From positions 19,963 to 83,962 of the forward strand of contig CAIKCI010000028.1 in the NCBI GenBank assembly GCA_903825895.1: a stretch of DNA of 64,000 nucleotides. Reading direction: 5' to 3'. Below the pieces are notes generated by a model, which saw nothing but the letters and a program-made list of their open reading frames with translations, was not told where the DNA came from and did no database searches. Each line of letters begins with the position of its first letter. The stretch's first letter is position 1. This document shows, in pieces, positions 17,767 to 26,406 of this stretch. Origin of the DNA: an uncultured Actinomycetes bacterium (GTDB lineage Bacteria; Actinomycetota; Acidimicrobiia; Acidimicrobiales; RAAP-2). The translations under genes were made by a program, and so were the position numbers.

Positions 17767-19071
17767 CTAAGGACTCAAGAGGTCAACACATCGGCGGAAC
17801 TCGTCGCTGCGTTCTTTCCAGTTCATGAACTGGCTAAAACTCGCCGCAGCCGGCGAGAGAAGAACCGTTCCTTGTGGTGATGCCCACTGAAATCCTTGCT
17901 CAACGCCTGACGCCACGTCGTCGACATTGACGACATCGGTCGTCTCTGTGCGAGTACTGATCTCTTCGGTGAGACGGTGGCCTGATTCGGGAAGGCCAAG
18001 AACGAGAGTCGGAGCGCGTCGTTGAGCCAGAGCGTCAACGAGAAGCTCGTAGTCGACGCCCCGGTCGAAGCCACCGATCATGATGGCTAAGCGTTCTCCT
18101 TTCAACGCCTCGAGTGCAGCCAAGGTCGGTAAGACGTTGGTAGCTAATGAGTCATCGATAAAACGAACACCTTCGATGGTTGCCAGTGAACTCAGGCGGC
18201 CCGGCAGTGGCGTGAAGCCTTGCGCCGCTTCACGGAGCAGTTCGTCGTCACCGAAGCGCTCAGCATCCCATGCTCGAAGAATCGCTCGAGCCATTGCGGC
18301 GTTGGCGGCGTTGTGCTCGCCAACAAGACCAAGGGGTTCCGCCCAAGATCCTGCAAGCTCATCGACCCACTGCACGTCCCCGCCGAGAAGGTCGCCATTG
18401 CGGCGAAGTTCGTGGTCCCTGCCTTGCGCCACGGTGATGCCGGCACCCGGAAGAGACGTCAACGACAGTTTGTCGCGTTGATAATTCTCAGAGCTTTGGT
18501 GCCAGTCCACGTGGTCAACGCCAAGGGACGTCACCCCAACGACACGGGGAGCATCGGCAATATCGAGCGCTTGGAAACTCGACGTTTCAACAACATAGAT
18601 CTCTGCATCATGGGGAACCGAACGGTCAAACAGCGGGAGGCCGATATTCCCTGCAAGGACGACGTCCACACCGAGTTGTCGTAACAAGTGCCCAACGATC
18701 GACGTCGTGGTGCTCTTTCCCTTGGTTCCGGTAATCGCGATGACGCGTTCTGCGCCGAGATCGTGGATGCTCAGTCCCGTTCCTCCAACAAGAGGAATAT
18801 CTAACGCTTCAAGGGCGCGGATCGACGCTCCATAACGCGAAACCCCGGGGCTTTTGAGCACAACAGCGCAGCGAGTGAGTTCGTCGTATCCCCCTTCGTC
18901 GATCGCCACAACATCAAATCCCTTGAGTTGACCTTTTGGCTGGTCGTCAACCACGACGATTTGGTCAGTCAGGGAGGTCAGTCGTTCGAGTGCACTCGCT
19001 CCTTCCGTTCCGGCCCCGTAGATGCCGACGCGCTTCTCCCTGAGATCAGACCAACCGAGTGCGTGTCGCAT
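17767..19071 (-). CDS. murD: Mur ligase: UDP-MurNAc-L-alanine-glutamate ligase, probably MurD2 type
   Basis: ATP-dependent cytosolic ligase that adds glutamate to UDP-MurNAc-L-Ala. The 434 aa have a Rossmann-like N-domain (GIYGAGTEGASALERL), the ATP-binding GTKGKSTTTSIVGHLL near residue 113 and the Mur ligase C-domain (GGFDRGVDYELLVDAL). The ATG lies inside the 3' end of murL (26-bp overlap). Because murL encodes the epimerase of the MurD2/MurL pathway, I infer that this enzyme adds L-Glu, not D-Glu; sequence inspection alone cannot separate MurD from MurD2. Last gene of the zur-pgeF-murL-murD operon. Confidence 0.88.
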   Translation of the reverse strand: MRHALGWSDLREKRVGIYGAGTEGASALERLTSLTDQIVVVDDQPKGQLKGFDVVAIDEGGYDELTRCAVVLKSPGVSRYGASIRALEALDIPLVGGTGLSIHDLGAERVIAITGTKGKSTTTSIVGHLLRQLGVDVVLAGNIGLPLFDRSVPHDAEIYVVETSSFQALDIADAPRVVGVTSLGVDHVDWHQSSENYQRDKLSLTSLPGAGITVAQGRDHELRRNGDLLGGDVQWVDELAGSWAEPLGLVGEHNAANAAMARAILRAWDAERFGDDELLREAAQGFTPLPGRLSSLATIEGVRFIDDSLATNVLPTLAALEALKGERLAIMIGGFDRGVDYELLVDALAQRRAPTLVLGLPESGHRLTEEISTRTETTDVVNVDDVASGVEQGFQWASPQGTVLLSPAAASFSQFMNWKERSDEFRRCVDLLSP

Positions 19072-20347
19072 AGCGCTCCGGTCGATAGTGGGGAGAGACC
19101 TTGTCGGTCGTGGAAGGGAGAACAGGAAGTGTTGCCGCCACTGATTGGATCAGGGAACTCTCTTGACGGTCGGATCGCTGGGCTGCGGCGAAAAGGGCTT
19201 GTTGACATTCAAGCTCGTCGCCGACGCATTCAAAGGGGCGAGGCTGATCACCAACCCCACACAAGACCTGAAGTTGTTGAAGAAGTAAGGGATTTTCGAG
19301 TGGTTCGATGGCAGGAAAGATTCCCTCAAGTTGCTCTTTGCTCATTACTGAACTGAGAAGTAAGTCAACAAAGAGGCACTTATCGCAGATTCCACACCAG
19401 ACGTTGAGGCGATCGTCCGGGTCCTGGTGGAACGATCGATTACAACTTCGAAATGACGAGTGAAAGGCGTTGAGGGAAGCAAAGGCCTGGGCAATGGAGT
19501 CACCGGGCCGATCGCGTAGCCAGGAAAAGTAAGCGATATCAGGCAGACGTTGTGCCAGGACGTTTCTGAATCCCTCTTCGAACGCAAGGCCTTTGCTCCA
19601 TTGGTGGTTCACAGTTCCAAAGGGCCCGGTCCTGGTCGCATCTGAAGCAGAGCGTTCGTTGGACATGGCAATGGCTCCATATCCTGTGGCCACCGCGCTC
19701 AGGACAGCAAGCGCGGAGAGAATACCGGTGACGGGAACGTGGCCGTTCAAGTAACCCAGCTCGCTTGAGCGAAGGACTTTTTCATCGATACTTCGCTCCG
19801 CGCGAATGGTTGGCAATCCCGTGACGCGAGCCGGCGCTTCAATTGCATCAAAGCGAGCACCCGGGCGCTCAGCGATAAAGAGTGCGGCGTGGTCGGTCAG
19901 TGGTGCGAGCTCAGCGACGGTGACGATTGAATCAATACCCCCACCAAAGGGAATCAACACAGAGCCGTCGCTGTCGCCAGTCAATTGAGGCGTGACCGAG
20001 CCAACGGGTCCCTGGATTCCGAGTTCAGAGAGATCGAGATTGTTTTTGTAGGCGAACTCTCCGAGTCCCTCTTGAAAAAACATCAGTAAAAATTCCTGTT
20101 CGGTGTTGGTGGTGACGAAATCACCCAAATCAATCTTGAGTGGTGCCGAGGTCTTGTAATACGAAATACCTGCCAGAAGAAAGTAAAGAAAAGCCGCCGC
20201 ATCGATACCCGGTCGGGAAAAGTCGCCGCCGGGAAGGGAGATGACTTCGCGAAACACTCGCCCATCTACTTCATAGGTGCACGTCAGTGAAGATGATTCG
20301 ACATCGACGTCGTAGCTGACATAGTGGAAAAGTCCAGCGTCGCTCAT
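19046..20347 (-). CDS. murL: UDP-MurNAc-L-Ala-L-Glu epimerase (MurL family)
   Basis: Converts the terminal L-Glu of UDP-MurNAc-L-Ala-L-Glu to D-Glu in the alternative stem-peptide route first described in Xanthomonas. About 433 aa. It has an ATP-pyrophosphatase-like loop LIPFGGGIDSIVTVAEL, the segment AIAMSNERSASD, and a late Cys set in NVWCGICDKCLFVDLLLS. I chose the ATG at 20347 because GAGAGATGCC gives a ribosome site; the frame stays open to a GTG at 20425, but that would overlap pgeF and lacks such a site, and an ATG at 20359 is also possible. It overlaps murD by 26 bp, which strongly supports a shared pathway. Confidence 0.82.
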   Translation of the reverse strand: MSDAGLFHYVSYDVDVESSSLTCTYEVDGRVFREVISLPGGDFSRPGIDAAAFLYFLLAGISYYKTSAPLKIDLGDFVTTNTEQEFLLMFFQEGLGEFAYKNNLDLSELGIQGPVGSVTPQLTGDSDGSVLIPFGGGIDSIVTVAELAPLTDHAALFIAERPGARFDAIEAPARVTGLPTIRAERSIDEKVLRSSELGYLNGHVPVTGILSALAVLSAVATGYGAIAMSNERSASDATRTGPFGTVNHQWSKGLAFEEGFRNVLAQRLPDIAYFSWLRDRPGDSIAQAFASLNAFHSSFRSCNRSFHQDPDDRLNVWCGICDKCLFVDLLLSSVMSKEQLEGIFPAIEPLENPLLLQQLQVLCGVGDQPRPFECVGDELECQQALFAAAQRSDRQESSLIQSVAATLPVLPSTTDKVSPHYRPERYATRTRLV

Positions 20348-20387
20348 GGCATCTCTCATGTTAGAGGCGTGGGTAGCGATAGCTGAA

Positions 20388-21188
20388 TCATGCGATGAAC
20401 TGAGCGAAGAGACCAAAGCGACCACAAGGCCGTGCCGTGCGATCTGAAAAAAACCGTTCGTCGTCCGTGTGGTGAGGAACCAGCGTTATCGCTTCATCGG
20501 CTACTCCACTAGCCAACAGCTGCGCTCGATTTGCTAAGGCGAGATCAACGTGTGCTCGAGGCGATGACGTGTCGACGAAATCAATCAGTGATGAATCAAG
20601 GTCTTGGGTGAGGCCAGCAACCACCTCATCGCCGACTTCGTAGCGTGTGGCGTCGATGGACGGACCGATGACCACACGGATCAATTCGGAAGATCCGCCA
20701 AGCTGTTCAATCTCGCTGACAGCGGATCGAGTAATTCCTGCGGCAGTTCCTCGCCATCCCGCATGAACGACAGCGAGGAGGTGGCGCTGAGGTTCGACCA
20801 GGATGATCGGACAACAGTCCGCCACCAACAACGCAAGAGGCAGATGAGCTTCTTGCGTGATCAGACCATCAGTTGCACTGAGCGCGTTCTCAATAAAGCG
20901 CGCACCTCGGCCGGCCTCTTCTTGTGAAACAGTAGCGATTCGTGCGCCATGGATCTGATCGGCAAAGACCATCTGATCAAGAGACGTGGAGAGTGCGTCA
21001 GCGACGCGTTGACGGTTTTCGATGACGTGGTCGTCATCGTCTCCCACATGAAGTCCCACATTGAGCGAGTCATAAGGCATGGTGCTTACGCCGCCGTGGC
21101 GAGTAGTGATGAAGGCATCGACGCCAAGTACCGCAAGTTCATCGAGCACCAGAACGTTGAGTGCTGCTCGGTGTTGAAATGAGCTCAT
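20388..21188 (-). CDS. pgeF: Peptidoglycan editing factor / multicopper-like laccase-domain protein
   Basis: A YfiH/YlmD family protein of 266 aa. Family work links PgeF to removal of UDP-MurNAc-L-Ser, so that MurC errors do not enter the cell wall. It shows the zinc-site signature: FITTRHGGVST at about residue 26, DQIHG, LLVADCCPI (Cys) and VVHAGWRGTAAG (His). ATG at 21188 overlaps the upstream Fur-family gene stop as ATGA, so I prefer it over a longer frame reaching 21272. The 40-bp gap to murL and shared strand place it in a stem-peptide operon, which fits the editing role. Confidence 0.88.
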   Translation of the reverse strand: MSSFQHRAALNVLVLDELAVLGVDAFITTRHGGVSTMPYDSLNVGLHVGDDDDHVIENRQRVADALSTSLDQMVFADQIHGARIATVSQEEAGRGARFIENALSATDGLITQEAHLPLALLVADCCPIILVEPQRHLLAVVHAGWRGTAAGITRSAVSEIEQLGGSSELIRVVIGPSIDATRYEVGDEVVAGLTQDLDSSLIDFVDTSSPRAHVDLALANRAQLLASGVADEAITLVPHHTDDERFFSDRTARPCGRFGLFAQFIA

Positions 21189-21586
21189 GCGCAGTTTGGG
21201 CAGAGGCCGGTCACTTCGAGCGAGTGTGACAGTGCGGTATAGCCACTCGAGACTCCGATCTCTTGGGCCCAAGTTTCAACGGCGGGGGCGTGGAGTTCGT
21301 CGACATGGCCACATTGACGACAACGGAGATGGTGATGGTGTTCGCCTTCGCCACATTGGCGATAGAGCGCTTCACCGGCATCGGATCGGACGACGTCAAC
21401 GCGCCCTTGCTCGGTCAACTGGCGAAGTTGGGCGTAAACGGTTGCCAAGCCGACGCGTTCTCCGGCGTCTCGAAGTTGGGCGTGAAGGTCTTGGGCTGAG
21501 CAAAATCCCTCAGCCTGAGCAAGGGCTGATTCGACAGCCCGACGCTGGCGGGTCATGCGCTGAGGCGAAGACGGCGGTGGACTCAT
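21185..21586 (-). CDS. zur: Fur-family metalloregulator, probably Zur
   Basis: A 133-aa DNA-binding repressor. An N-terminal winged helix contains LATVYAQLRQLTEQGRVDVV (recognition helix). The C-terminal metal domain has GEGEHHHHLRCRQCGHVDEL with a CxxC, and a second CxxC at the C-terminus (GLCPNC), giving the structural Cys4 zinc site. The zinc identity is inferred from the divergent znuABC operon 75 bp away. It is also the first gene of the pgeF-murL-murD operon, so the same promoter region may link zinc status to cell-wall genes. Confidence 0.88.
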   Translation of the reverse strand: MSPPPSSPQRMTRQRRAVESALAQAEGFCSAQDLHAQLRDAGERVGLATVYAQLRQLTEQGRVDVVRSDAGEALYRQCGEGEHHHHLRCRQCGHVDELHAPAVETWAQEIGVSSGYTALSHSLEVTGLCPNCA

Positions 21587-21593
21587 TTCTAAA

Positions 21594-21645
21594 TTGTAAC
21601 CGTTCTCATTATGGGGTAATGTTTTCTTCCCTGGAATGATTCCAG
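21594..21645. promoter_or_regulatory. Divergent zur / znuA control region with two palindromes
   Basis: For znuA: TTGTAA (21594-21599), 17-bp spacer, TAATGT (21617-21622). CATTA-N5-TAATG (21607-21621) overlaps the spacer and -10, a position expected for a Zur operator. Downstream, CTGGAATGATTCCAG (21631-21645) is a 7-bp inverted repeat with a one-base centre just before the ribosome site AAAAGGAG. Either could be the operator. Confidence 0.55.
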
Positions 21646-21660
21646 AAAAGGAGTTCAGCT

Positions 21661-22584
21661 GTGGCCTCGCTCAAAGGGACAAGAATCAATTCGCCAGTGT
21701 CCTTGATCGTCGCGCTTGGATGTGCCTGTCTTCTCTGCGCGTGCAGCGCCACCCCCTCGTCGGCGCAGCACGAAAAACTTTCCGTGGTCGCCGCAGAGAG
21801 TCCATGGGGCGCGATCGCCCAAGCGGTCGGTGGCCCCTACGTGCACGTCCAGTCCATGATCCAAAATCCCAATAGTGATCCCCACGAGTTCACCGCTAAT
21901 GCGTCCAATGCTGCTGCGGTCTCTACGGCGTCTGTCGTGATTCAAAACGGCCTCGGCTACGACGCATTCATGGCACAACTCCTCTCGACTGGTGCAACAG
22001 GACCGCGCAGCGTGATCACGGCCGCCCAAGTTCTGAATGTTTCTGGTCCTGGTGCGAATCCTCACCTTTGGTATGCCATTGAACGGGTCCCAAAGATGGC
22101 GCATGCACTGGCCAACGCGTTTGCTCAACACGATCCCGTTCACGCGCAGTATTTCTCTGCATCAGCGACTGCGTTCGATGAATCGTTAGCTCCGCTGATT
22201 CACGTGATCCATCAAATCGCAACCCAAAAAGGTGGCGCGCCAGTCGGAGAGACAGAGCGGATTGCGGGCTATCTCCTTCAAGAGGCAGATCTCCATGTGG
22301 TTACGCCGATTGGCTTTGCCCTCGGTATCGAGTCAGGAACCTCACCGAACGCCAGTGACACCGTGGCGATGAACAAGCTTCTCACCTCTCACGGGATTGA
22401 CGTACTCCTCTACAACCAGCAGACCGTGAGTCCGACAACACAGGCGGTCTCCAACGAAGCGGCTGCTCATCACATCGCCATTGTGGGTGTCACCGAAACG
22501 GTACAGCCCATCCATACGCCCTACGTGGCCTGGCAAGGCAAACAAATAAATGAACTCGCCCGAGCGCTTGGCGTCCATCAATGA
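21661..22584 (+). CDS. znuA: Zinc/manganese ABC transporter, substrate-binding lipoprotein
   Basis: A 307-aa cluster A-I metal-binding protein (ZnuA/TroA fold). The GTG start, basic N-terminus, hydrophobic stretch and LLCACSA lipobox (Cys about residue 28) mark a lipoprotein anchored outside the membrane. Candidate metal ligands are His in NSDPHEFTANASN, His in GANPHLWYAIERVPKMA and the acidic/His residues late in the protein. It is the first gene of znuACB, downstream of a promoter shared with zur. Zinc versus manganese is decided only by context. Confidence 0.9.
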   Translation: MASLKGTRINSPVSLIVALGCACLLCACSATPSSAQHEKLSVVAAESPWGAIAQAVGGPYVHVQSMIQNPNSDPHEFTANASNAAAVSTASVVIQNGLGYDAFMAQLLSTGATGPRSVITAAQVLNVSGPGANPHLWYAIERVPKMAHALANAFAQHDPVHAQYFSASATAFDESLAPLIHVIHQIATQKGGAPVGETERIAGYLLQEADLHVVTPIGFALGIESGTSPNASDTVAMNKLLTSHGIDVLLYNQQTVSPTTQAVSNEAAAHHIAIVGVTETVQPIHTPYVAWQGKQINELARALGVHQ

Positions 22585-23408
22585 GCGAAATGGCGATTGC
22601 ACTCGATCGTCTCAGTGCTGGCTATGGCGGAGAGGACGTCATCCACGATCTTTCGTTACAGGTTGGCTCTGGCGAATTAATAGCCGTCCTTGGGCCCAAT
22701 GGTTCGGGGAAGTCAACCTTGCTTAAGGTACTCCTCGGGCTGTTGAAGCCGACGAGCGGGTCGGCGTTGTTATGGGGCGACGAACCGCGCGTGGCGAACC
22801 GCCACGTTGGCTACATTCCTCAACATCGGGACTTTGATGCAGACCTCCCGATTCGAGGACGGGAACTTGTCGAACTTGGCATCAGTGGCATGCACTACGG
22901 GATTCCCTGGTCGAAAAAAGCAACCCGCGTGCAAGTGGATCGCGCGATTGAGCAAGTGGGTGCTCGTGGGTACGCCGATGCCCCCGTGGGGATGCTCTCC
23001 GGTGGCGAACAACAGCGCCTTCGGATCGCTCAAGCATTAATTGGTAATCCCAACATTCTGCTCTGTGATGAGCCTCTTTTGGCTTTAGACCTAAAGCGCC
23101 AACAAGAGATCACGGGCGTCATCAATCACTTTCGAACCGACCATGACACGGCCGTCTTGTTTGTGACCCACGAAATTAATCCGATACTGCCCTATGTCGA
23201 CCGTGTGCTCTATCTCGTCAATGGCCGAGCAGCGATTGGGGAGCCTCACGAGGTACTGACCACCGAACGGTTAACTGATCTTTACGGAATCCCCGTTGAT
23301 GTCCACGACCATAACGGCCGCATCATGGTGATTGCCGGTGAAGAAGGAACGAGTGGTCTGACGGGCCACCATCATGATCATCAACACGAGGAGCGACCGT
23401 GGGCTTAG
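22581..23408 (+). CDS. znuC: Zinc ABC transporter, ATP-binding protein
   Basis: A 275-aa cytosolic ATPase. Walker A GPNGSGKSTLLKVLLGL near residue 38, signature LSGGEQQRLRIAQAL, Walker B ILLCDEPLLALD and the switch His in LFVTHEINP. The C-terminus is His-rich (GHHHDHQHEERPWA), a possible zinc-binding tail, which is usual for zinc uptake ATPases. The start overlaps znuA (ATGA) and the end overlaps znuB by 10 bp. Confidence 0.93.
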   Translation: MSEMAIALDRLSAGYGGEDVIHDLSLQVGSGELIAVLGPNGSGKSTLLKVLLGLLKPTSGSALLWGDEPRVANRHVGYIPQHRDFDADLPIRGRELVELGISGMHYGIPWSKKATRVQVDRAIEQVGARGYADAPVGMLSGGEQQRLRIAQALIGNPNILLCDEPLLALDLKRQQEITGVINHFRTDHDTAVLFVTHEINPILPYVDRVLYLVNGRAAIGEPHEVLTTERLTDLYGIPVDVHDHNGRIMVIAGEEGTSGLTGHHHDHQHEERPWA

Positions 23409-24253
23409 GCAACTACCTCGCTCTGCCCTTCGCACAACATGCGCTGCTCGCAGGAACCTTGATTGCCATCATCTGTGGCGTTATTGGTCCTTTTGTGATC
23501 GCGCGCCAGATGGCCTTTGCCGTCCATGGCGCAGCGGAGTTGTCGTTCACCGGAGCTGCTGCTGGCTTAGTGGTGGCGGGGAACCCTATTGCTGGAGCCT
23601 TGATGGGTTCGGTAGTGGTCGCTGGTTTGATCGGGGTGTTGGGCGAAAAACCTCGTGAGCGTGACTCTGCGATCGGCGTGGTGTTGGCGGCAGGCCTGGG
23701 CCTGGGTGTTTTGCTGCTGAGTCACTATCAAGGCTTCGCGAGCGCAGCAACCAACATTCTTTTTGGAAATATCTTTGGGGTCTCTCGTGGCGACCTCTTT
23801 CTCCTTGTGGGCTTGGCCCTGGTCGTGTTGCTTGCCATGATGACGATCTATCGGCCGTTACTCTTTTCGTCCGTGGACCCAGAGTTAGCCAAAGCACGCG
23901 GTGTCCCGACGCGGCTTTTGGGGATCCTCTTCCTGGTCCTTCTCGCAGTCACGGTGACCGAAGCAGCCCAGATTGTTGGCACACTCTTAGTGCTGTCCCT
24001 GGCCATTACGCCAGCTGCCGCGGCACAGCGCATTGCTGCGGCTCCCTTAGCGGTGACCGGTGTCTCTATTGGCATTGCTCTGGTTGCCACCGATGGCGGG
24101 ATTCTGTTGTCGCTCAATGGGACGACGGTCCCCCCAACTGTCTTTGTGACGGGGTTGAGTTTTGGACTTTATGTTCTTGCTCGTTTGATTGGCCCCACGC
24201 TTGCTCGACGGCGACGTGAGCGCTTGCGAGTCTTGCGCGCGGCTGAGGTCTAG
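23399..24253 (+). CDS. znuB: Zinc ABC transporter, permease
   Basis: A 284-aa ABC-3 family permease with seven to eight hydrophobic helices, for example ALLAGTLIAIICGVIGPFVI and ATNILFGNIFGVSRGDLFLL. The family motif QIVGTLLVLSLAITPAAAA is at about residues 190-210. It ends in a basic cytosolic tail ARRRRERLRVLRA. GTG start inside znuC. The stop overlaps the convergent SDR gene stop region by 4 bp. With ZnuA and ZnuC it forms a complete importer. Confidence 0.92.
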   Translation: MGLGNYLALPFAQHALLAGTLIAIICGVIGPFVIARQMAFAVHGAAELSFTGAAAGLVVAGNPIAGALMGSVVVAGLIGVLGEKPRERDSAIGVVLAAGLGLGVLLLSHYQGFASAATNILFGNIFGVSRGDLFLLVGLALVVLLAMMTIYRPLLFSSVDPELAKARGVPTRLLGILFLVLLAVTVTEAAQIVGTLLVLSLAITPAAAAQRIAAAPLAVTGVSIGIALVATDGGILLSLNGTTVPPTVFVTGLSFGLYVLARLIGPTLARRRRERLRVLRAAEV

Positions 24254-25044
24254 GAAAACAATTTTGAGTAGTCCGCACCTCGGCGAAGGTGATGACCTCC
24301 ATCGATGCCAAGGTTCACTCCCGTAATCCATCCGGCGCTGTCGCTCGCCAAGAACGCAACCGCTGACGCGATGTCTTCGACGGTGCCCAAGCGGCGAATG
24401 GGCATCTGCTCGTAGTAGTCCTCAACGAGTGCACCACCTGCGGTGATGGGCTGCATGAGTTCATCGTCCACAATTCCGGGTTGCACCGAGTTCACGCGAA
24501 TGTTGTGGTCACCGAGTTCTTCTGCTGCGTAGGTGCACAGTGAGTCAACGCCGGCTTTTGACATGCCATAGGCCCAGAGCCATCGGTGAGGGAAGGCCCC
24601 GGCGCCAGAGCTCATCAAGACAATGGAGCCACTGTTTGCAGGGATCATGACGCGCGCTGCGTGCTTGAGCGAAAGGAATGATCCGATGAGGTTGAGATCC
24701 ACCGTGGCTCGCACGCCCGCCGTGTCGGCGTCAACCATATTTCCCATGTGCATTGCCCCGCCGGCACAGGCAAAGAGAACATCGAGCGTTCCGGTCGGCG
24801 CAGCAGCAAAGTCAACCGCCGCAGAAATCTGCTCTTCGATGGTGACGTCAGCGACGATGGTCTGGACGACTGCGTCAGTGGCCCGCGCACGAATGGCGGC
24901 TGCACCCGTGTCTAGTTTTTCTAGCGTTCGTCCACAGATCGTGATGGTGGCGCCTTGTTCGGCGAACAGCGCCGCAGTTTCGAGGCCGATGCCCGATCCT
25001 CCTCCGGTTACCAATACCGACTTTCCTTCAAATGCTCGTGTCAC
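24250..25044 (-). CDS. Short-chain dehydrogenase/reductase
   Basis: A 264-aa NAD(P)-dependent oxidoreductase of the classical SDR family. Cofactor motif TGGGSGIGLETAALF at residues 13-27, NAG-like CAGGAMHMGN, active-site Ser in MSSGAGAFP and the YxxxK pair in WAYGMSKAGVD. The end GVNLGIDGGHHLRRG is typical of actinobacterial SDRs acting on steroids or fatty acyl compounds, but the substrate is unknown. It is followed on the same strand, 41 bp upstream, by a cytochrome P450, so the two may act on one substrate. Confidence 0.88.
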   Translation of the reverse strand: MTRAFEGKSVLVTGGGSGIGLETAALFAEQGATITICGRTLEKLDTGAAAIRARATDAVVQTIVADVTIEEQISAAVDFAAAPTGTLDVLFACAGGAMHMGNMVDADTAGVRATVDLNLIGSFLSLKHAARVMIPANSGSIVLMSSGAGAFPHRWLWAYGMSKAGVDSLCTYAAEELGDHNIRVNSVQPGIVDDELMQPITAGGALVEDYYEQMPIRRLGTVEDIASAVAFLASDSAGWITGVNLGIDGGHHLRRGADYSKLFS

Positions 25045-25085
25045 GGGGGTCTCCTTTTTTTGAGGTTCTGAGAATTGCTGAGTTC

Positions 25086-26291
25086 TTAGGCTGGTCCAGC
25101 GCCGACTTTAGCGGTGGGGGTGAAGGTCACCGGCATCGATTCGATACCAGAGACGAAGTTTGCATTGCGGTGCTCGAGAGGAGCATCACTGGCTAAGGCG
25201 AGATCGGGAAGCCGAGTGGCGAGCTGTTCGATCATCATGCGCATCTCCATGCGAGCGAGCTGGTTGCCGAGGCAAAAGTGAGTACCAAAGCCGAAGGCCA
25301 CGTGATCATTGGGAGTGCGAGTGATATCGAAGCTGTGGGGGTCATCAAAGACCTCTTCGTCTCGGTTGCCCGAAGGGTAAAGAAGGAGAAGCTTGACGCC
25401 TTCGGGGATGGTCTTACCTCGCAGTTCAACATCACGCGTGGTGGTGCGAGCCATGTTCTTAATGGGGGTGACCCAGCGAAGCATCTCCTCTACCGCTCGA
25501 GGGACGAGCGCATGGTCGTTCTTCAATGCGGTGAACTGATCGGGGTTTCGCAACAGCGCTTCGGTTCCGCCTGAGACCACATGGCGGGTGGTCTCATCGC
25601 CACCGATCAAAATCAGCAAGGTTTCATGGAGGATCGAGTCATCATTCATTTGGTTGCCGTTGTCGTCGGCGTGAACCAAAATTCCTACGAGGTCATCGTC
25701 GCGCCCCGTGCTTCGTCGGTTTTCGATGACGTTGCTCATGTACCCGACGTACTCGCCATAGGCATTCGCCATCTTTTCGAGGATTTCCATATCCTCGGTA
25801 CCTTGTCCTTTCAAGAGATCGTCCGACCAACGCAAGAGATCATCACGGTGCTGAGGTTCAACACCAAGCATGTTGCCGATCACGATGAGCGGCAAGGGTG
25901 CAGCGAGATCAGCCACAAGATCGCATTCGCCACGTTCAGCGACCGTGTCAATGAGTGCGTCGCAGATGCGCCGGATTTCTTCTTCCATGGCGCGTACTCG
26001 CCGCGGCGTGAATCCCTCGGATACCAATCGTCGACGGGTGACGTGTTCGGGCGAGTCCATGTCGATCATCATCGGCAGGGGGCCGACATCGGGGCGGATC
26101 CCTCCAGCATTTGAGAAGTTGATGGGGTCTTTGGCGATGTCTTTGATGTCGCGGTGCTTGGTGATACCCCAGATGTTGCGAACCTCGTCGAAGTACACGG
26201 GGTCGTTCTGGCGCATCCAAGTCAAGCTTGGATAGGGGTCATTGCCCCAAAAGGCCCCGTCAATGAAATCGATCTCAGGTTTTGTTGTCAC
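25086..26291 (-). CDS. Cytochrome P450
   Basis: A 401-aa soluble bacterial P450. I-helix LILIGGDETTRHVVSGG (oxygen-activating acid/Thr), K-helix ExxR in VEEMLRWVTPIKNMAR, and the heme loop FGFGTHFCLGNQLARME with the Cys ligand. The pattern is close to the CYP125/CYP142-type sterol or lipid hydroxylases of actinobacteria, a loose guess. The start is taken at GTG 26291 because GGGAGGAAC lies just upstream; the frame remains open another 18 codons. No ferredoxin gene is adjacent. Probably co-transcribed with the SDR. Confidence 0.92.
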   Translation of the reverse strand: MTTKPEIDFIDGAFWGNDPYPSLTWMRQNDPVYFDEVRNIWGITKHRDIKDIAKDPINFSNAGGIRPDVGPLPMMIDMDSPEHVTRRRLVSEGFTPRRVRAMEEEIRRICDALIDTVAERGECDLVADLAAPLPLIVIGNMLGVEPQHRDDLLRWSDDLLKGQGTEDMEILEKMANAYGEYVGYMSNVIENRRSTGRDDDLVGILVHADDNGNQMNDDSILHETLLILIGGDETTRHVVSGGTEALLRNPDQFTALKNDHALVPRAVEEMLRWVTPIKNMARTTTRDVELRGKTIPEGVKLLLLYPSGNRDEEVFDDPHSFDITRTPNDHVAFGFGTHFCLGNQLARMEMRMMIEQLATRLPDLALASDAPLEHRNANFVSGIESMPVTFTPTAKVGAGPA

Positions 26292-26406
26292 ACGTTCCTC
26301 CCTGCTTGTGCCTGAAAACCTAGTCGGTAGCGGCGAAGTTCTCATCTTTGGGCTGACTCAGGCCAAGCAGGGAATGGACAGAGCGAACACGCCCTAGGTT
26401 TGGCCT

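Noticed and set aside
26371..26400. SigR autoregulatory promoter (GGAAT...GTT)
   Set aside because: Spacing is 22 bp instead of the expected 18-19; kept only as a remark under sigR.
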